From the NCBI RefSeq assembly GCF_035987325.1, contig NZ_CP108488.1, positions 9,300,001 through 9,364,000 of the forward strand: a DNA stretch of 64,000 nt, given 5' to 3'. Shown here in pieces: positions 18,770 to 26,895 of the stretch; position 1 is the first letter of the stretch, and each line of letters starts with the position of its first letter. The stretch is from Streptomyces sp. NBC_01244. GTDB taxonomy: Bacteria > Actinomycetota > Actinomycetes > Streptomycetales > Streptomycetaceae. Below the pieces are notes generated by a model that had not been told where the DNA came from, did no database searches, and was given only the letters and a program-made list of their open reading frames with translations. The position numbers were made by a program, and so were the translations under genes.

Positions 18770-18800
18770 GCGGTCCGGTCCGAGGGCAGGTCCGGACCGC
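18770..18800 (+). terminator. hairpin after the GNAT cargo gene
   Basis: Arms gcggtccgg (18770-18778) and ccggaccgc (18792-18800) are perfect, with a 13-base loop, 22 bases after the GNAT stop. Confidence 0.75.
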
Positions 18801-18849
18801 TTGCCAGTGCCCGGTGACAGGCTGGCCGGCAGGGGATCGACAGCGGGCT

Positions 18850-19023
18850 CGATTACCGCGGTCTTCTCACCCGCCGCGAACCTCTTGACGGACTGAAGCC
18901 GGATCCCCTCACGAAATGCCCGAATCTCAGAGGTCAGCCCCCAACCCTCCGGATATCTCACCCCACCGTCATACCGAAGGGACCATGAACCGTCACTGCC
19001 CGACGCCGAGCAGAAAACCTCAG
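18850..19023 (-). mobile_element. 5'-end remnant of a related IS630 element, inverted
   Basis: Read on the minus strand from 19023, the sequence follows the left end of the IS at 16473: terminal ctgaggtttt, then the transposase start region. The peptide reads VRYPEGWGLTSEIRAFREGI then GEKTAVIE, against MRYPEGGGLTAERRAFREGI then GEKTVVIA in the other copy. Similarity ends near 18850. About 174 bases remain, so it is an inactive fragment. The divergence shows it is not a recent copy of the left IS. Confidence 0.8.
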
Positions 19024-19025
19024 TA

Positions 19026-19471
19026 GTCACCGCTGCCGCTGCCGCTGCCTCTTTCTCGGATCGGCAGGCGCGCTGTTGCCCACCGCGGCTCAGGCGGCCC
19101 CTGCCGGGGGTTGTTGGAACAACGGCTGCAGCGGGCTTGACCCCGCCGCGTACTGCCAGGGGGATGCCGTTACCGTTACCGTTGCCTCGGCCGCGATCGG
19201 GCCGGCGGTCCTGGAACTCCGTTACAGCGTCTCGTGCGAGGCCATCTGGGCACGGATTTCGCAGGCGAAGTACGAGTACCCGGGTGACAACTCGCCGGGG
19301 CACGCAAAGGTGATCCGCAACAGCGACGGTGGGTCCTACACCTGCACCGTGCCCTTGGGCAGCACGTCCTGCTACACGCGGATGCTCGGCGATCACAACG
19401 TCACGAGCTACGCGTGGGGTGACTTCGACCGGTCTCCGTACTACTGGTCGGGTCGCACGGGAACCTACTGA
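19026..19471 (+). pseudogene. DUF2690 secreted protein, 5' end displaced by the IS element
   Basis: The frame ending at 19471 encodes a DUF2690 domain: CWNNGCSGLDPAAYCQGDAV, then LELRYSVSCEAIWARIS with several conserved cysteines. Upstream in frame, FLGSAGALLPTAAQAAP is the end of a signal peptide, but no start codon follows the IS boundary at 19023; TTG 19076 is the only in-frame candidate and would remove export. The missing start is probably at 16452: aggagg (16437-16442) then ATG encoding MSARIRL, broken by the IS at the TA of the seventh codon. Joined at a single TA, the two pieces give MSARIRLVTAAAAA before the FLGSAGALL core, needing one extra base to restore frame. Confidence 0.7.
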
Positions 19472-19495
19472 CCTCTGGCCGTCGGAGCGGCTGCC

Positions 19496-19543
19496 ACGCC
19501 CCGTGCCTTCGGCGAGGAAGCCTCCGCCGCGGGCACGGGGCGT
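19496..19543 (+). terminator. hairpin after the DUF2690 gene
   Basis: Perfect 12-base arms acgccccgtgcc (19496-19507) and ggcacggggcgt (19532-19543) with a 24-base loop, 24 bases after the stop at 19471. Confidence 0.75.
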
Positions 19544-19631
19544 TGTTCGGCCGGGTTGACGATGACGAGGACCGCGACTCGGGTTCATCGGCGGGTCCGA
19601 TGACGGCAGACCGCTGATCCGGCAGATCGGG

Positions 19632-20042
19632 TCAAACGGCTACACGGGCGGGTCTGGCATCGGCACGTCCATAGGCGAGGACCTGGGCGAGGACTTCGCG
19701 GAAGAGTGCGATGTCCTCGGCCGGCGCCTCTATGACGGCTTCGACCTCGCTGTCGCTCAACCGTAGATCTGCCAGTGCTTCAGGGTTGAGGGAGACGCGG
19801 AGGACATGGCCCGTCAGAACGGCTTCGCGCACACATCCATACGCGGTTCCCTGTCCGGCTGTGACCAGGCAGTGCGTGTCCATCCCCAGAGCGACCTCTT
19901 GGTCGTCAGGGTCTTCCTCTCCCGCCATGAACATCAGGATGAAACCGCTTCCGTCCTCGCCCTCGGAGAGGGCGGCTTCGGTGAAGTAGCCGTCAGGGTC
20001 TATCTCTGTTCTGGCGGCCCGGGCGGTGAATCGGTAGGTCAT
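19632..20042 (-). CDS. Imm10-family immunity protein (orphan)
   Basis: A 136-residue cytosolic protein. The opening MTYRFTARAARTEIDPDGYF and the following GFILMFMAGEEDPDDQEVAL, with GMDTHCLVTAGQGTAYG and a final AYGRADARPAR, match the Imm10 pattern as I know it from Streptomyces. Imm10 proteins are predicted to protect against polymorphic toxins delivered by neighbours. No toxin gene is adjacent, so this is an orphan immunity gene, possibly kept for protection against non-kin. It is monocistronic, with 160 bases to the DUF2690 stop and a 230-base upstream gap. Confidence 0.8.
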   Translation of the reverse strand: MTYRFTARAARTEIDPDGYFTEAALSEGEDGSGFILMFMAGEEDPDDQEVALGMDTHCLVTAGQGTAYGCVREAVLTGHVLRVSLNPEALADLRLSDSEVEAVIEAPAEDIALFREVLAQVLAYGRADARPARVAV

Positions 20043-20274
20043 GGCAGGGTTCTATCAGCGAGTCCAGCTGAGACATGAGGCAGGCCGGACAAGCTGTCGA
20101 GGGTGCCGGCGAATGCCGACGCCGACGCCGACGTCTAAGACAGCACTCTCGCTCCGGCCGCCGGACGGTCCTGGTGGTGGATCCACCCCGTGGGCGCAGG
20201 GGCATTCACACTGGGGTCGGCTGGCGCTGATCCTTCTGGTCTCCGCAATCAAGCTCGCCCGTCACGACTGACTG

Positions 20275-21801
20275 TCAGCGCACATCTGGCCTGACCGATG
20301 GAACGGGAACCGGGCCGGGCGGAAGCTGCACGAGGCTCAGCCGCAGGTGGAAGGCGACATTCTCGACCCCGGTCATTTCATTCCCGGTCCCAGGTACTCC
20401 CTTGTCCGTCGGGCCCCGATCCGTTGTGTATCGAATGTGCGGACAGAGGCCGGTGAGGTGAGGGAAGCAGCGGTCAAGGTGGGGGCTGGTGAACGGGTTG
20501 TTGCAGACGGGGTCTTCTGCGGCACACACCCCATTGCTCTTGGCCTTGAGGTCCTCAGGCAGGCTCGGGTGGTAGATCGCGTTGTACGGGTCTGCCAGGA
20601 GTCCGATGCCTTTGATGTTGGCGCTGACTGCAGGCCAATCCACGCCTGGGCTGTGCTTGAGTTCGTCAAGGGTGACACGGATGACCCAAGCTCCTTGTGA
20701 GTAGCCGGCCAGGAGAATCTTCCCGTGGGGGCAGTGGCTGACCCGGTCGAGGATCTCCTTCTTCAGATTCGTGGCACCTTCTCTCACACTGGCGGGGGTA
20801 GGCAAACCGTCCTTCACGAGTTTCGCTACGAACTCGGCTTGACCTGCCTTTGACAGCGGCGCCGCCTTTTTCACGATGTCTCTGGTGAGTTGCAGGGCGA
20901 TGTCACCTTGAAGCTCGGGTACCGGTGCTGCCGTGTAGGGGATCCCGGACACCTGGACACCGTCGGGCTTCAAGTTGTCGTAGACGGCGCCTATTTCCGG
21001 GCCGAGGTTCTGGTGCTCGATGGTGGTCTCGGCGGGTCCCGCGGTCGGGGTGGCGCTTTCGCCGGAACCGCGCAGGCCCATCAGGAGAGGTGCCGAACAT
21101 GACTGGCTGTTCGGTTGCTTCGGCGTGTCGGCCGCTGGTGGGGAGGGACCCACAGAGGGAGGCGGATCGTCCTGGTCCACCGGCGGTGGTGGCGGAGTAA
21201 TCGGTGGTGGGGGCGGGTTGGTCGGAGGCCGCGGCGGCGGGTTTTCCGGCACTGGTGGATCGTGCTCGTCCACTGGTGGCGGCGGCTTCACTGGGGGTGG
21301 TGGGTCGTGCTGGTCCACCGGTGGTGGTGGCGGGTTTGTCGGAGGCCGCGGGGGCGGGTTTGCGGGCACTGGTGGATCGTGCTCGTCCACTGGTGGTGGG
21401 GGCGGGGCCACTGGGCGTGGTGGATCGTGCTGGTCCGCTGGTGGTGGCGGCGGGTCGAGCGGTGGCGGTGGCGGGTCCACCGGTGGTGGATCGTGCTGGT
21501 CCGTTGGCGGTGGGTCGACCGTGGCCGGAGGTGGGGGTGGATTTGTCGGCGGTGGCGGGTCTATCGGGGGAGGTGGATCATCCTGGTCCACGGGGGGAGG
21601 TGGATCGTCCTCTTCCACGGGGGGAGGCGGATCGTCCTCGTCCATCGGGGGCGGCGGATCGTCCTGGATGGATGCTGCAGCACCTGAAAGGGCTTGGGGC
21701 TCCGCCAAAGCGCCGGTCACGCCCGTCGACACTGCGAGGGCCGCAGCCATACAGGACGCGCCAATGAAGTGGGAAACCTGTCGCCGCGTGGTCATGGCCA
21801 T
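20275..21801 (-). CDS. secreted cutinase-family serine hydrolase with a very long proline-rich linker
   Basis: A 508-residue protein: signal peptide (residues 1-33, basic MAMTTRRQ then hydrophobic), proline-rich segment at about 48-222 built of repeated DPPPPVD, NPPPRPPTNPPPPP and VDQHDPP units, then a cutinase domain at about 232-490. The domain has LRGSGES, the nucleophile elbow GYSQG (Ser368), EDPVC (Asp430, in the family DxVC motif) and candidate His residues at 441, 448 and 455. Six cysteines in the domain fit disulfide bonding outside the cell. Cutinases hydrolyse cutin, lipid or polyester ester bonds. The linker, a third of the protein, probably spans the wall or binds it. Confidence 0.85.
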   Translation of the reverse strand: MAMTTRRQVSHFIGASCMAAALAVSTGVTGALAEPQALSGAAASIQDDPPPPMDEDDPPPPVEEDDPPPPVDQDDPPPPIDPPPPTNPPPPPATVDPPPTDQHDPPPVDPPPPPLDPPPPPADQHDPPRPVAPPPPPVDEHDPPVPANPPPRPPTNPPPPPVDQHDPPPPVKPPPPVDEHDPPVPENPPPRPPTNPPPPPITPPPPPVDQDDPPPSVGPSPPAADTPKQPNSQSCSAPLLMGLRGSGESATPTAGPAETTIEHQNLGPEIGAVYDNLKPDGVQVSGIPYTAAPVPELQGDIALQLTRDIVKKAAPLSKAGQAEFVAKLVKDGLPTPASVREGATNLKKEILDRVSHCPHGKILLAGYSQGAWVIRVTLDELKHSPGVDWPAVSANIKGIGLLADPYNAIYHPSLPEDLKAKSNGVCAAEDPVCNNPFTSPHLDRCFPHLTGLCPHIRYTTDRGPTDKGVPGTGNEMTGVENVAFHLRLSLVQLPPGPVPVPSVRPDVR

Positions 21802-22436
21802 GACGAATCCGCTGGTGGATATACCTATATACGTCTTGCGTCCGTGCTCAGATCGATCTGCAATGGACGCGACGTTCGATATCGCCAGACGCCTAGGCTG
21901 AAGCCGTAGTTGCCGGGCCCTACCTAAATCTTACTCTTCACCGACACCGCGATCACGCTGCCGGCAATGGCGCACGCGGCTGGGACGGGTCCCTCCCCGG
22001 AGGTGTGGGACGTGGCCTTGGGCGGCTCATGTCCAAGTTGCCGCCGCTCCGCTGGTCGCTGCTCAGACCCCGGGCAGTAAGGTAGTGATCTGCCCCGGGG
22101 ACATGCCTGACGAGCCACTTCCTCAGCTGCCGGCCTCCTCAATGCTCTGGGTCGCGAAGCACTACATCGCGTCCCTGGAGACGGGTCCGAGCCGGCCAAG
22201 GGCTGGGTGGACAACAGAGACGCGACTGAATGGCGCCAAGAGGTGCAGTTGATTCTTCATGCACTCGGCTAGCGATTACTCACAGTGCACTGGTCACACA
22301 AGCTGAGCCAGAACCTGAGTAGCGACGTCGTTTTGACGCGAGATTGGGACTCGCATGCTCGCACGCATAGGTGACGTTCATGCGAACGGGCGTCAGCTGC
22401 CGCAGGCCTTCCCGCCGGGTGTACCGGGTGTGATCG
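21802..22436. other. 635-base gap without a supported gene
   Basis: The right part, about 22100-22230 on the plus strand, reads PQLPASSMLWVAKHYIASLE, which is protein-like but short and unflanked by a start or terminator. It may be a remnant. The part next to 21801 should hold the cutinase promoter. Nothing else was seen. Confidence 0.4.
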
Positions 22437-23381
22437 TCAGTCACCGCTCCGGTCGGTGAGGGGCTGTTGGGAGCCCGTCGGTGGTGTGAAGAGTGCCCGG
22501 ACGGTTTCGGTGGCGAGGTCTCGCAGCCAGGTGTGGGCGCGGTCGTTGTCGTAGCGCTGGTGCCACAGCAGGTGCAGGGGTACGTCGGGCAGTGGCAGCG
22601 GCGGCGGCAGTGTGGTCAGGCCGAGTTGCTCCCGGGCCGTGCGGGTGACCGCGTCGGGGAGGGTGACGACCAGGTCGGTGTCGAGGGCGAGTTGCAGTGC
22701 GAGGGCGGCGGTGGGCCCGGCGGCGACGACGCGTCGGTCGAGGCCGCGTGCGGTCAGGGCGTCGTCGATCGGGTCGCGCAGGCTTCCGCGCCGCGAAACG
22801 GTGAGGTGTTCGGCGGCCGCGTAACGCTCCAGGCTCAGCGGGCCTTCGGTGAGCGGGTGGCCCGGACGGACGGCGACGACCAGCCGGTCCCTGCCGACGA
22901 GGCGGTGGCGGATGTCGGGGAGCGTCGGAGCGCTGGAGCTCGATTCGAGGTCGACCTCGCCACGGCGCAGCTCGGCGTCGTCAGTCCCGGGTTCGGCGGA
23001 CAGGCGCAGCCGGACGCCGGGGGCCTGATGGTGGACGGCCTTGGTCAATGCGGTGCCGCATGCGGCGGTCAGGGCGTCGTGCCAGCGCACGGTGAAGACC
23101 CGGTCCAGAGCCGCCAGGTCGAGTTCCTGCTGCTCCGACAGGAGCCGGTGGGCCTGCTGCACCAGGGCGTGGACCTCGGCGCGCATGGCCAGCGCGCGGG
23201 TGGTGGGGACCATGCTGCGGCCGGTACGGACCAGAATCTCGTCGCCGGTGGCTTTGCGGATACGGCCCAGGGAGCGGCTCATCGCCGGTGACGTGACGTG
23301 GAGGCGTGCCGCCGCGCCGGCGACGCTTCCCTCTTCCAGCAGGGCGTCGAGGGCCGTGAGGAGGTTCAAATCCAGTTGCAT
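22437..23381 (-). CDS. LysR-family transcriptional regulator
   Basis: ATG 23381 (MQLDLNLLTALDALLEEGSV) gives 314 residues in the normal LysR length. The longer frame to 23462 would add 27 residues containing two cysteines and is unlikely. The helix-turn-helix covers residues 5-60 (AGAAARLHVTSPAMSRSLGR); the rest is a periplasmic-binding-like effector domain. It diverges from the IMPase-like gene at 23497 with 115 bases between the starts, the classical LysR arrangement, so it probably controls 23497-25021 from that gap in response to a small ligand. Confidence 0.9.
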   Translation of the reverse strand: MQLDLNLLTALDALLEEGSVAGAAARLHVTSPAMSRSLGRIRKATGDEILVRTGRSMVPTTRALAMRAEVHALVQQAHRLLSEQQELDLAALDRVFTVRWHDALTAACGTALTKAVHHQAPGVRLRLSAEPGTDDAELRRGEVDLESSSSAPTLPDIRHRLVGRDRLVVAVRPGHPLTEGPLSLERYAAAEHLTVSRRGSLRDPIDDALTARGLDRRVVAAGPTAALALQLALDTDLVVTLPDAVTRTAREQLGLTTLPPPLPLPDVPLHLLWHQRYDNDRAHTWLRDLATETVRALFTPPTGSQQPLTDRSGD

Positions 23382-23496
23382 GGCAGTAACTCTACAAGTG
23401 CAAAGCATGCACTTGTTGTTAATGATCGGGCGGCCTACCTTCGAAGTGCGGGGGCGAGACAACCGCCCCGCTCAGACCGATTCCAGGGAGCCCACC

Positions 23497-24309
23497 ATGA
23501 GCACAGCCATGCCCTTCGCCGCCGGTACGACGCTCCTGTCCGACGTGACCGCCGCGGTGAGGACCGCCGGCGTCACACTGCGCGACCGCTACACCTCGCA
23601 CCCCCGGGGCGTGAGTCTGGACGAGGTCGTCGGCGAGATCCACGCCAACGACGACGCGGTGCTGGACGTGCTGCGGGAACCCCTGCTGCGGGCCCGGCCG
23701 GGGTCGCAGTGGGCCGAGGACGAGCTGGCCGGCGGTGCGCTCCCGCCCGGCGAATGGTGGGTTGTCGACCCCGCCGAGGGCAACATCAACCACGTCCACG
23801 GCCTGGACGACTGGGCCGTCACCGCCACCCTCGTCCGAGACAACCAGCCGGTACTCACCGTCGTCCACCTGCCGCTGACCGGCGACACCTACACCGCGGT
23901 CGCCGGCGGCGGTGCTCGCCTGAACGACAGGCCCCTGAAGGTATCCGCCAAGACCGACCTCGGCGCCGCACTCATCGGCACCGGCCAGGCCAAGCCCGGC
24001 GAAGACGAGCGCACCTTCCGGCGGATCGGCGACTCCGTCACCGCCATGCTCATCAACGGCCTGGTCGTACGCGTGTCCGTACCCGCCACCCTGCAGCTCA
24101 TCCACGTCGCCGCCGGACGCATGGACGCGTTCTGGCAGTTCTCCGACGTCCGCTCAGGCCTGGTCGCCGGCGCCCTGCTGGTCTCCGAAGCCGGAGGCAC
24201 CGTCACCGACCTGGCGGGCGAACCCTGGAACACCGCCAGCCGCGACTTCCTGGCCGCCGCCCCCGGCCTTCACACCGCCGCCCTCAAGGTCCTTGCGCCG
24301 ATCGCCTGA
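23497..24309 (+). CDS. inositol monophosphatase-like protein with altered metal-site motifs
   Basis: ATG 23497 follows agggag at seven bases and gives 270 residues. The fold-level landmarks of the IMPase/FBPase family are present: acidic SQWAEDEL, then DPAEGNINHVHG where the family has DPxDGTxNF, and SGLVAGALLVSEAGGTVTDL where it has WDxAAGxLLVxEAGG. So the second Asp of motif 1 is Glu, Thr is Asn, and the WD pair is SG, which removes one metal ligand. It may act on a different substrate or be inactive. It is first in a LysR-divergent pair with the oxidoreductase gene 67 bases downstream. Confidence 0.75.
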   Translation: MSTAMPFAAGTTLLSDVTAAVRTAGVTLRDRYTSHPRGVSLDEVVGEIHANDDAVLDVLREPLLRARPGSQWAEDELAGGALPPGEWWVVDPAEGNINHVHGLDDWAVTATLVRDNQPVLTVVHLPLTGDTYTAVAGGGARLNDRPLKVSAKTDLGAALIGTGQAKPGEDERTFRRIGDSVTAMLINGLVVRVSVPATLQLIHVAAGRMDAFWQFSDVRSGLVAGALLVSEAGGTVTDLAGEPWNTASRDFLAAAPGLHTAALKVLAPIA

Positions 24310-24376
24310 CCGGCAGTCCCCGCTCTCCCGCTCCCCCCCCGCTCTCCACACCCGATACCGCAAGGAGCATCACCGC

Positions 24377-25021
24377 ATGACCAGCATCGGCATCCTGGGC
24401 GCCGGCCGCGTCGGCACCAACCTCGCCGGCAAGCTCTCCGCAGCCGGACACCACGTCACCCTCGGCAGCCAGAACCCCGAAGAAGCCGCCACCCGCACCA
24501 TCGGGCTCGCCCCGCACGTCGCCTTCGTCGACCAGCGCACCACCGCCCGCACCGCGAACATCGTGATCAACGCGACGCCCGGCGACAGCTCCCTGGACCG
24601 CCTCACCGACCTGCGCACCGAACTCGCCGGCAAGATCCTCATCGACGTCTCCAACGCCACCCGCGACACCGCTGACGGCCTGCCCGGCGACCTGTGTTAC
24701 CCCGGCAGCAGCCTCGCCGAGAAACTCCAGGCCGCGCTCCCCGACACCCACGTGGTCAAGACCCTCAACACCATGCTGTTCATGGTCATGACCGCCCCCG
24801 AAACCCTGACCACCCCACCGACCGCCTATCTCTCGGGCGACGACGAACAGGCGAAGAAGACCGTCACGGGCCTGCTCGGCGACCTGGGCTGGCAGCCCGA
24901 ACGGATCGAGGACCTCGGCGACATCACCACGGCCCGCGCCACTGAGGCCATGATCCTGGTCGTGCCCCACATCCTGCGCCGACACGGCTTCAAGCCCTTC
25001 GCCGTCTCCCTCGCCCGCTGA
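24377..25021 (+). CDS. NADP-binding oxidoreductase (F420-dependent NADP reductase-like)
   Basis: A 214-residue protein starting at ATG 24377 after aaggag. It opens with a Rossmann fingerprint (IGILGAGRVGTNLAGKL, pattern GxGxxG) followed by HHVTLGSQNPEEA, where Ser and the following residues suit the NADP phosphate. Further landmarks, VVKTLNTMLFMVM and YLSGDDEQAKKTVTGLL, match the COG2085 group of small NADP-binding dehydrogenases. The family either reduces F420 with NADPH or acts on uncharacterised substrates. It lies in the same direction behind the IMPase-like gene and is probably co-transcribed under the divergent LysR. It converges on the hydrolase gene with 45 bases between stops. Confidence 0.85.
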   Translation: MTSIGILGAGRVGTNLAGKLSAAGHHVTLGSQNPEEAATRTIGLAPHVAFVDQRTTARTANIVINATPGDSSLDRLTDLRTELAGKILIDVSNATRDTADGLPGDLCYPGSSLAEKLQAALPDTHVVKTLNTMLFMVMTAPETLTTPPTAYLSGDDEQAKKTVTGLLGDLGWQPERIEDLGDITTARATEAMILVVPHILRRHGFKPFAVSLAR

Positions 25022-25066
25022 CCCACCGAGACGTGCACCACGCGCCTAGCCGATCTTGCAGGACCG

Positions 25067-26134
25067 TCACGGAGTGGCGTTGCCGCCTCGGTCGAGATCC
25101 TCGAGGAACTGTCGTTGGCCCTCCAGGAATCCGTCCGCGAAGAGCGAGCGGGGCGAGAAGATCGCAGTGAGCGTGATCTTGAGGTCCGACTGCTCGATGG
25201 ACTGCTTGAGCAGTGAATGGGTCGCGTCCGGGTACTGCTCGGCCGTCAATGCACCGCCTGCGTCCAGCACCTCGCGGTAGATGCGCTCCGTGTCGGCGGT
25301 GTCCACGTTGATGTCATGACCTGCGAGGGCCAGCAGCACCGGTACGCCGCGCAGGGCGCGAAGGTCCTGCGTGGCGTCCGAGGTGTGGTTCTTGGAGATG
25401 AAGCCCCAGCGGTCGGCGGTCATGCCGTCCGCGTCGCCACCCATGGCCTTGACGTACTCCTCGAAGGTCGCACGGCGCTCCAGCAGCCGTCGGGTCGTGT
25501 CGCTCCTGGCGATCGCCTCGTTGGTACGGGCCGCTGACGCGCCGTCGGCGCGCAGCTCGGCGAGGAGGTTGTAGCGGCCCTGCTGGAGCCAGTTGATCGC
25601 GGGCGAGACGGCGATGACGAAGCTCACGGGCGTCTTGGCGGCGACCTTCGGCAGGACCCAGCCCGCCTGGCTGACGCCCCAGAGTCCGATCCGGTCGCCG
25701 TCGATGTCCGGGCGGGCGCGCGCCCAGGCGATGGCGGCGGCCGTCTCGTCGGCCCGGTCGTCCATGGACTGGCCGAGCCAGTTCCCCGGCGCGCCCGCGA
25801 CGCCGGGCTTGTCCCAGGACAGGGAGGCGTACCCGGCCTTGGCGTTCGCTTCCCACAGGGGCTTGTACCCGTCGTCATGGGTGGCGTCCACGGGGCCGTC
25901 GCCGTGGACGTACACGACCAGGCCGTGGCGTTTGCGGCCCTCCTTGGGAGTGGCCAGTACGCCGTTGAGGGTGTGGCCGCCCTGGCGGATCGATACCCGC
26001 TGCTCGTCCATCGCGTAGGAGTGCTGCCACAACACCACGCCGACGAGGCCGGCGGCCACGACCAGGGCCGTGACGAGTGACCACATGACTATGCGGAGCC
26101 CGCGCCGTCGGGGTGGCTGGATCTTCGGATGCAT
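25067..26134 (-). CDS. membrane-anchored alpha/beta hydrolase
   Basis: ATG 26134 gives 355 residues (GTG 26167 would add 11). After a basic start (MHPKIQPPRRR) comes one hydrophobic helix of about 20 residues (VTALVVAAGLVGVVLW), so the enzyme is anchored with its domain outside. The domain has the oxyanion region YVHGDGPVDA, the nucleophile elbow GVSQAGW (Ser155), an Asp-containing LALAGHDINVD and a late His in DATHSLL, together a full triad of the dienelactone hydrolase/acyl-peptidase type. Substrate unknown. It diverges from the GNAT-PaaX operon across a perfect inverted repeat that probably controls both. Confidence 0.85.
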   Translation of the reverse strand: MHPKIQPPRRRGLRIVMWSLVTALVVAAGLVGVVLWQHSYAMDEQRVSIRQGGHTLNGVLATPKEGRKRHGLVVYVHGDGPVDATHDDGYKPLWEANAKAGYASLSWDKPGVAGAPGNWLGQSMDDRADETAAAIAWARARPDIDGDRIGLWGVSQAGWVLPKVAAKTPVSFVIAVSPAINWLQQGRYNLLAELRADGASAARTNEAIARSDTTRRLLERRATFEEYVKAMGGDADGMTADRWGFISKNHTSDATQDLRALRGVPVLLALAGHDINVDTADTERIYREVLDAGGALTAEQYPDATHSLLKQSIEQSDLKITLTAIFSPRSLFADGFLEGQRQFLEDLDRGGNATP

Positions 26135-26169
26135 GGGATCTGACCGCCTCTGTTCGGGTGAGTCCACCT

Positions 26170-26213
26170 AAAACTATCACTACGGGCACGACCGTCGGAA
26201 GAATGATAGTTTT
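26170..26213. promoter_or_regulatory. perfect inverted repeat in a divergent promoter, candidate operator
   Basis: aaaactatca (26170-26179) and tgatagtttt (26204-26213) are exact inverted copies with a 24-base spacer. This is an AT-rich island in very GC-rich sequence, placed between the divergent hydrolase (start 26134) and GNAT (start 26251) genes. The arm-to-arm centre distance of 34 bases is close to three helical turns, suiting a dimer binding on one face. The PaaX-like regulator two genes along is the likeliest binder. Confidence 0.65.
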
Positions 26214-26250
26214 GTGTTCCGGGTTGCAGCGGGGGAGAAGAGGGCACGGC

Positions 26251-26895
26251 ATGGGACCGGGAATGGACACGACGGACAGCGGTACTGGACCGGTGGTGAC
26301 GGTCCGGCGGGGTCTTCCGGCCGGCGCCGAGCGGCGGGCGGCCGAGATGTACTGGGACGCCTTCGGCCGCAAGCTCGGCCCCGCGCTGAACCCGCCGGAC
26401 AAGGCGGTGCCCTTCATCGCCGCCCACCTGAACGCCGATCGCGCGGTGTGCGCGCTCCTCGACGGGCAGCTCGTAGGCCTCGCCGGCTACCAGCTCGGCG
26501 GCCGTGCCCTCACCGGGGGATCGGCCTCCGCCGTACTGCGCGCGTACGGACACCTGCGGGGGCTGCCCAGACTCTTGCTCCTCGCCCTGTTCGAACGCCA
26601 CCCGGCCCCCGGACAGCTCGTCATGGACGGCATCGCCGTGGCCCCGGGCATGCGAGGGCGCGGTGTCGGGAGCCTGCTCATCGAGGAAGTGGCCGCCCTC
26701 GCGGCGGAGCAGCACTGCCGGGAGATCAGACTGGATGTGATCGACACCAATCCGCGCGCCAGGGCTCTGTACGAGCGGCGCGGCTTCACGGCCGTGCGGA
26801 CCGAGCACACGCCCTACCTGCGCGGGCTACTGGGATTCGCCGCGGTGACCACCATGCGTCGCGCCGTTGGCACGCGAGAGGCGGAAGAACTGTGA
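26251..26895 (+). CDS. GNAT-family N-acetyltransferase
   Basis: ATG 26251 (MGPGMDTTDSGTGPVVTVRR) gives 214 residues; ATG 26263 is an alternative and no strong ribosome site decides. The acetyl-CoA motif is GIAVAPGMRGRGVGSLLIEE (RGRGVG), preceded by a long beta strand and followed by IRLDVIDTNPRARALYERRG, the standard last motif of GNAT enzymes. The substrate is unknown. The last four bases overlap the GTG of the PaaX-like regulator (GTGA at 26892-26895), so the two are translationally coupled. The promoter gap upstream holds the inverted repeat. Confidence 0.85.
   Translation: MGPGMDTTDSGTGPVVTVRRGLPAGAERRAAEMYWDAFGRKLGPALNPPDKAVPFIAAHLNADRAVCALLDGQLVGLAGYQLGGRALTGGSASAVLRAYGHLRGLPRLLLLALFERHPAPGQLVMDGIAVAPGMRGRGVGSLLIEEVAALAAEQHCREIRLDVIDTNPRARALYERRGFTAVRTEHTPYLRGLLGFAAVTTMRRAVGTREAEEL

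Larger units (their letters stand above)
16473..19023. mobile_element. composite IS630-type element carrying a GNAT gene
   Basis: The segment is bounded by inverted copies of the same IS left end: ctgaggttttcgg starting at 16473, and its reverse complement ending at 19023 (aaaacctcag). A TA dinucleotide stands immediately outside each end (16471-16472 and 19024-19025), as expected for IS630 target duplication. Inside are a full-length but mutated IS (16473-17596), a GNAT acetyltransferase gene with its own terminator, and a 5'-end remnant of a related IS in opposite orientation (about 18850-19023). Joining the outer flanks brings together the two halves of a DUF2690 signal-peptide region. Confidence 0.65.

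Noticed and set aside
20890..21901. Gly-rich open frame opposite the cutinase linker
   Set aside because: It is the reverse of the proline repeats; the minus strand has the signal peptide and catalytic motifs.
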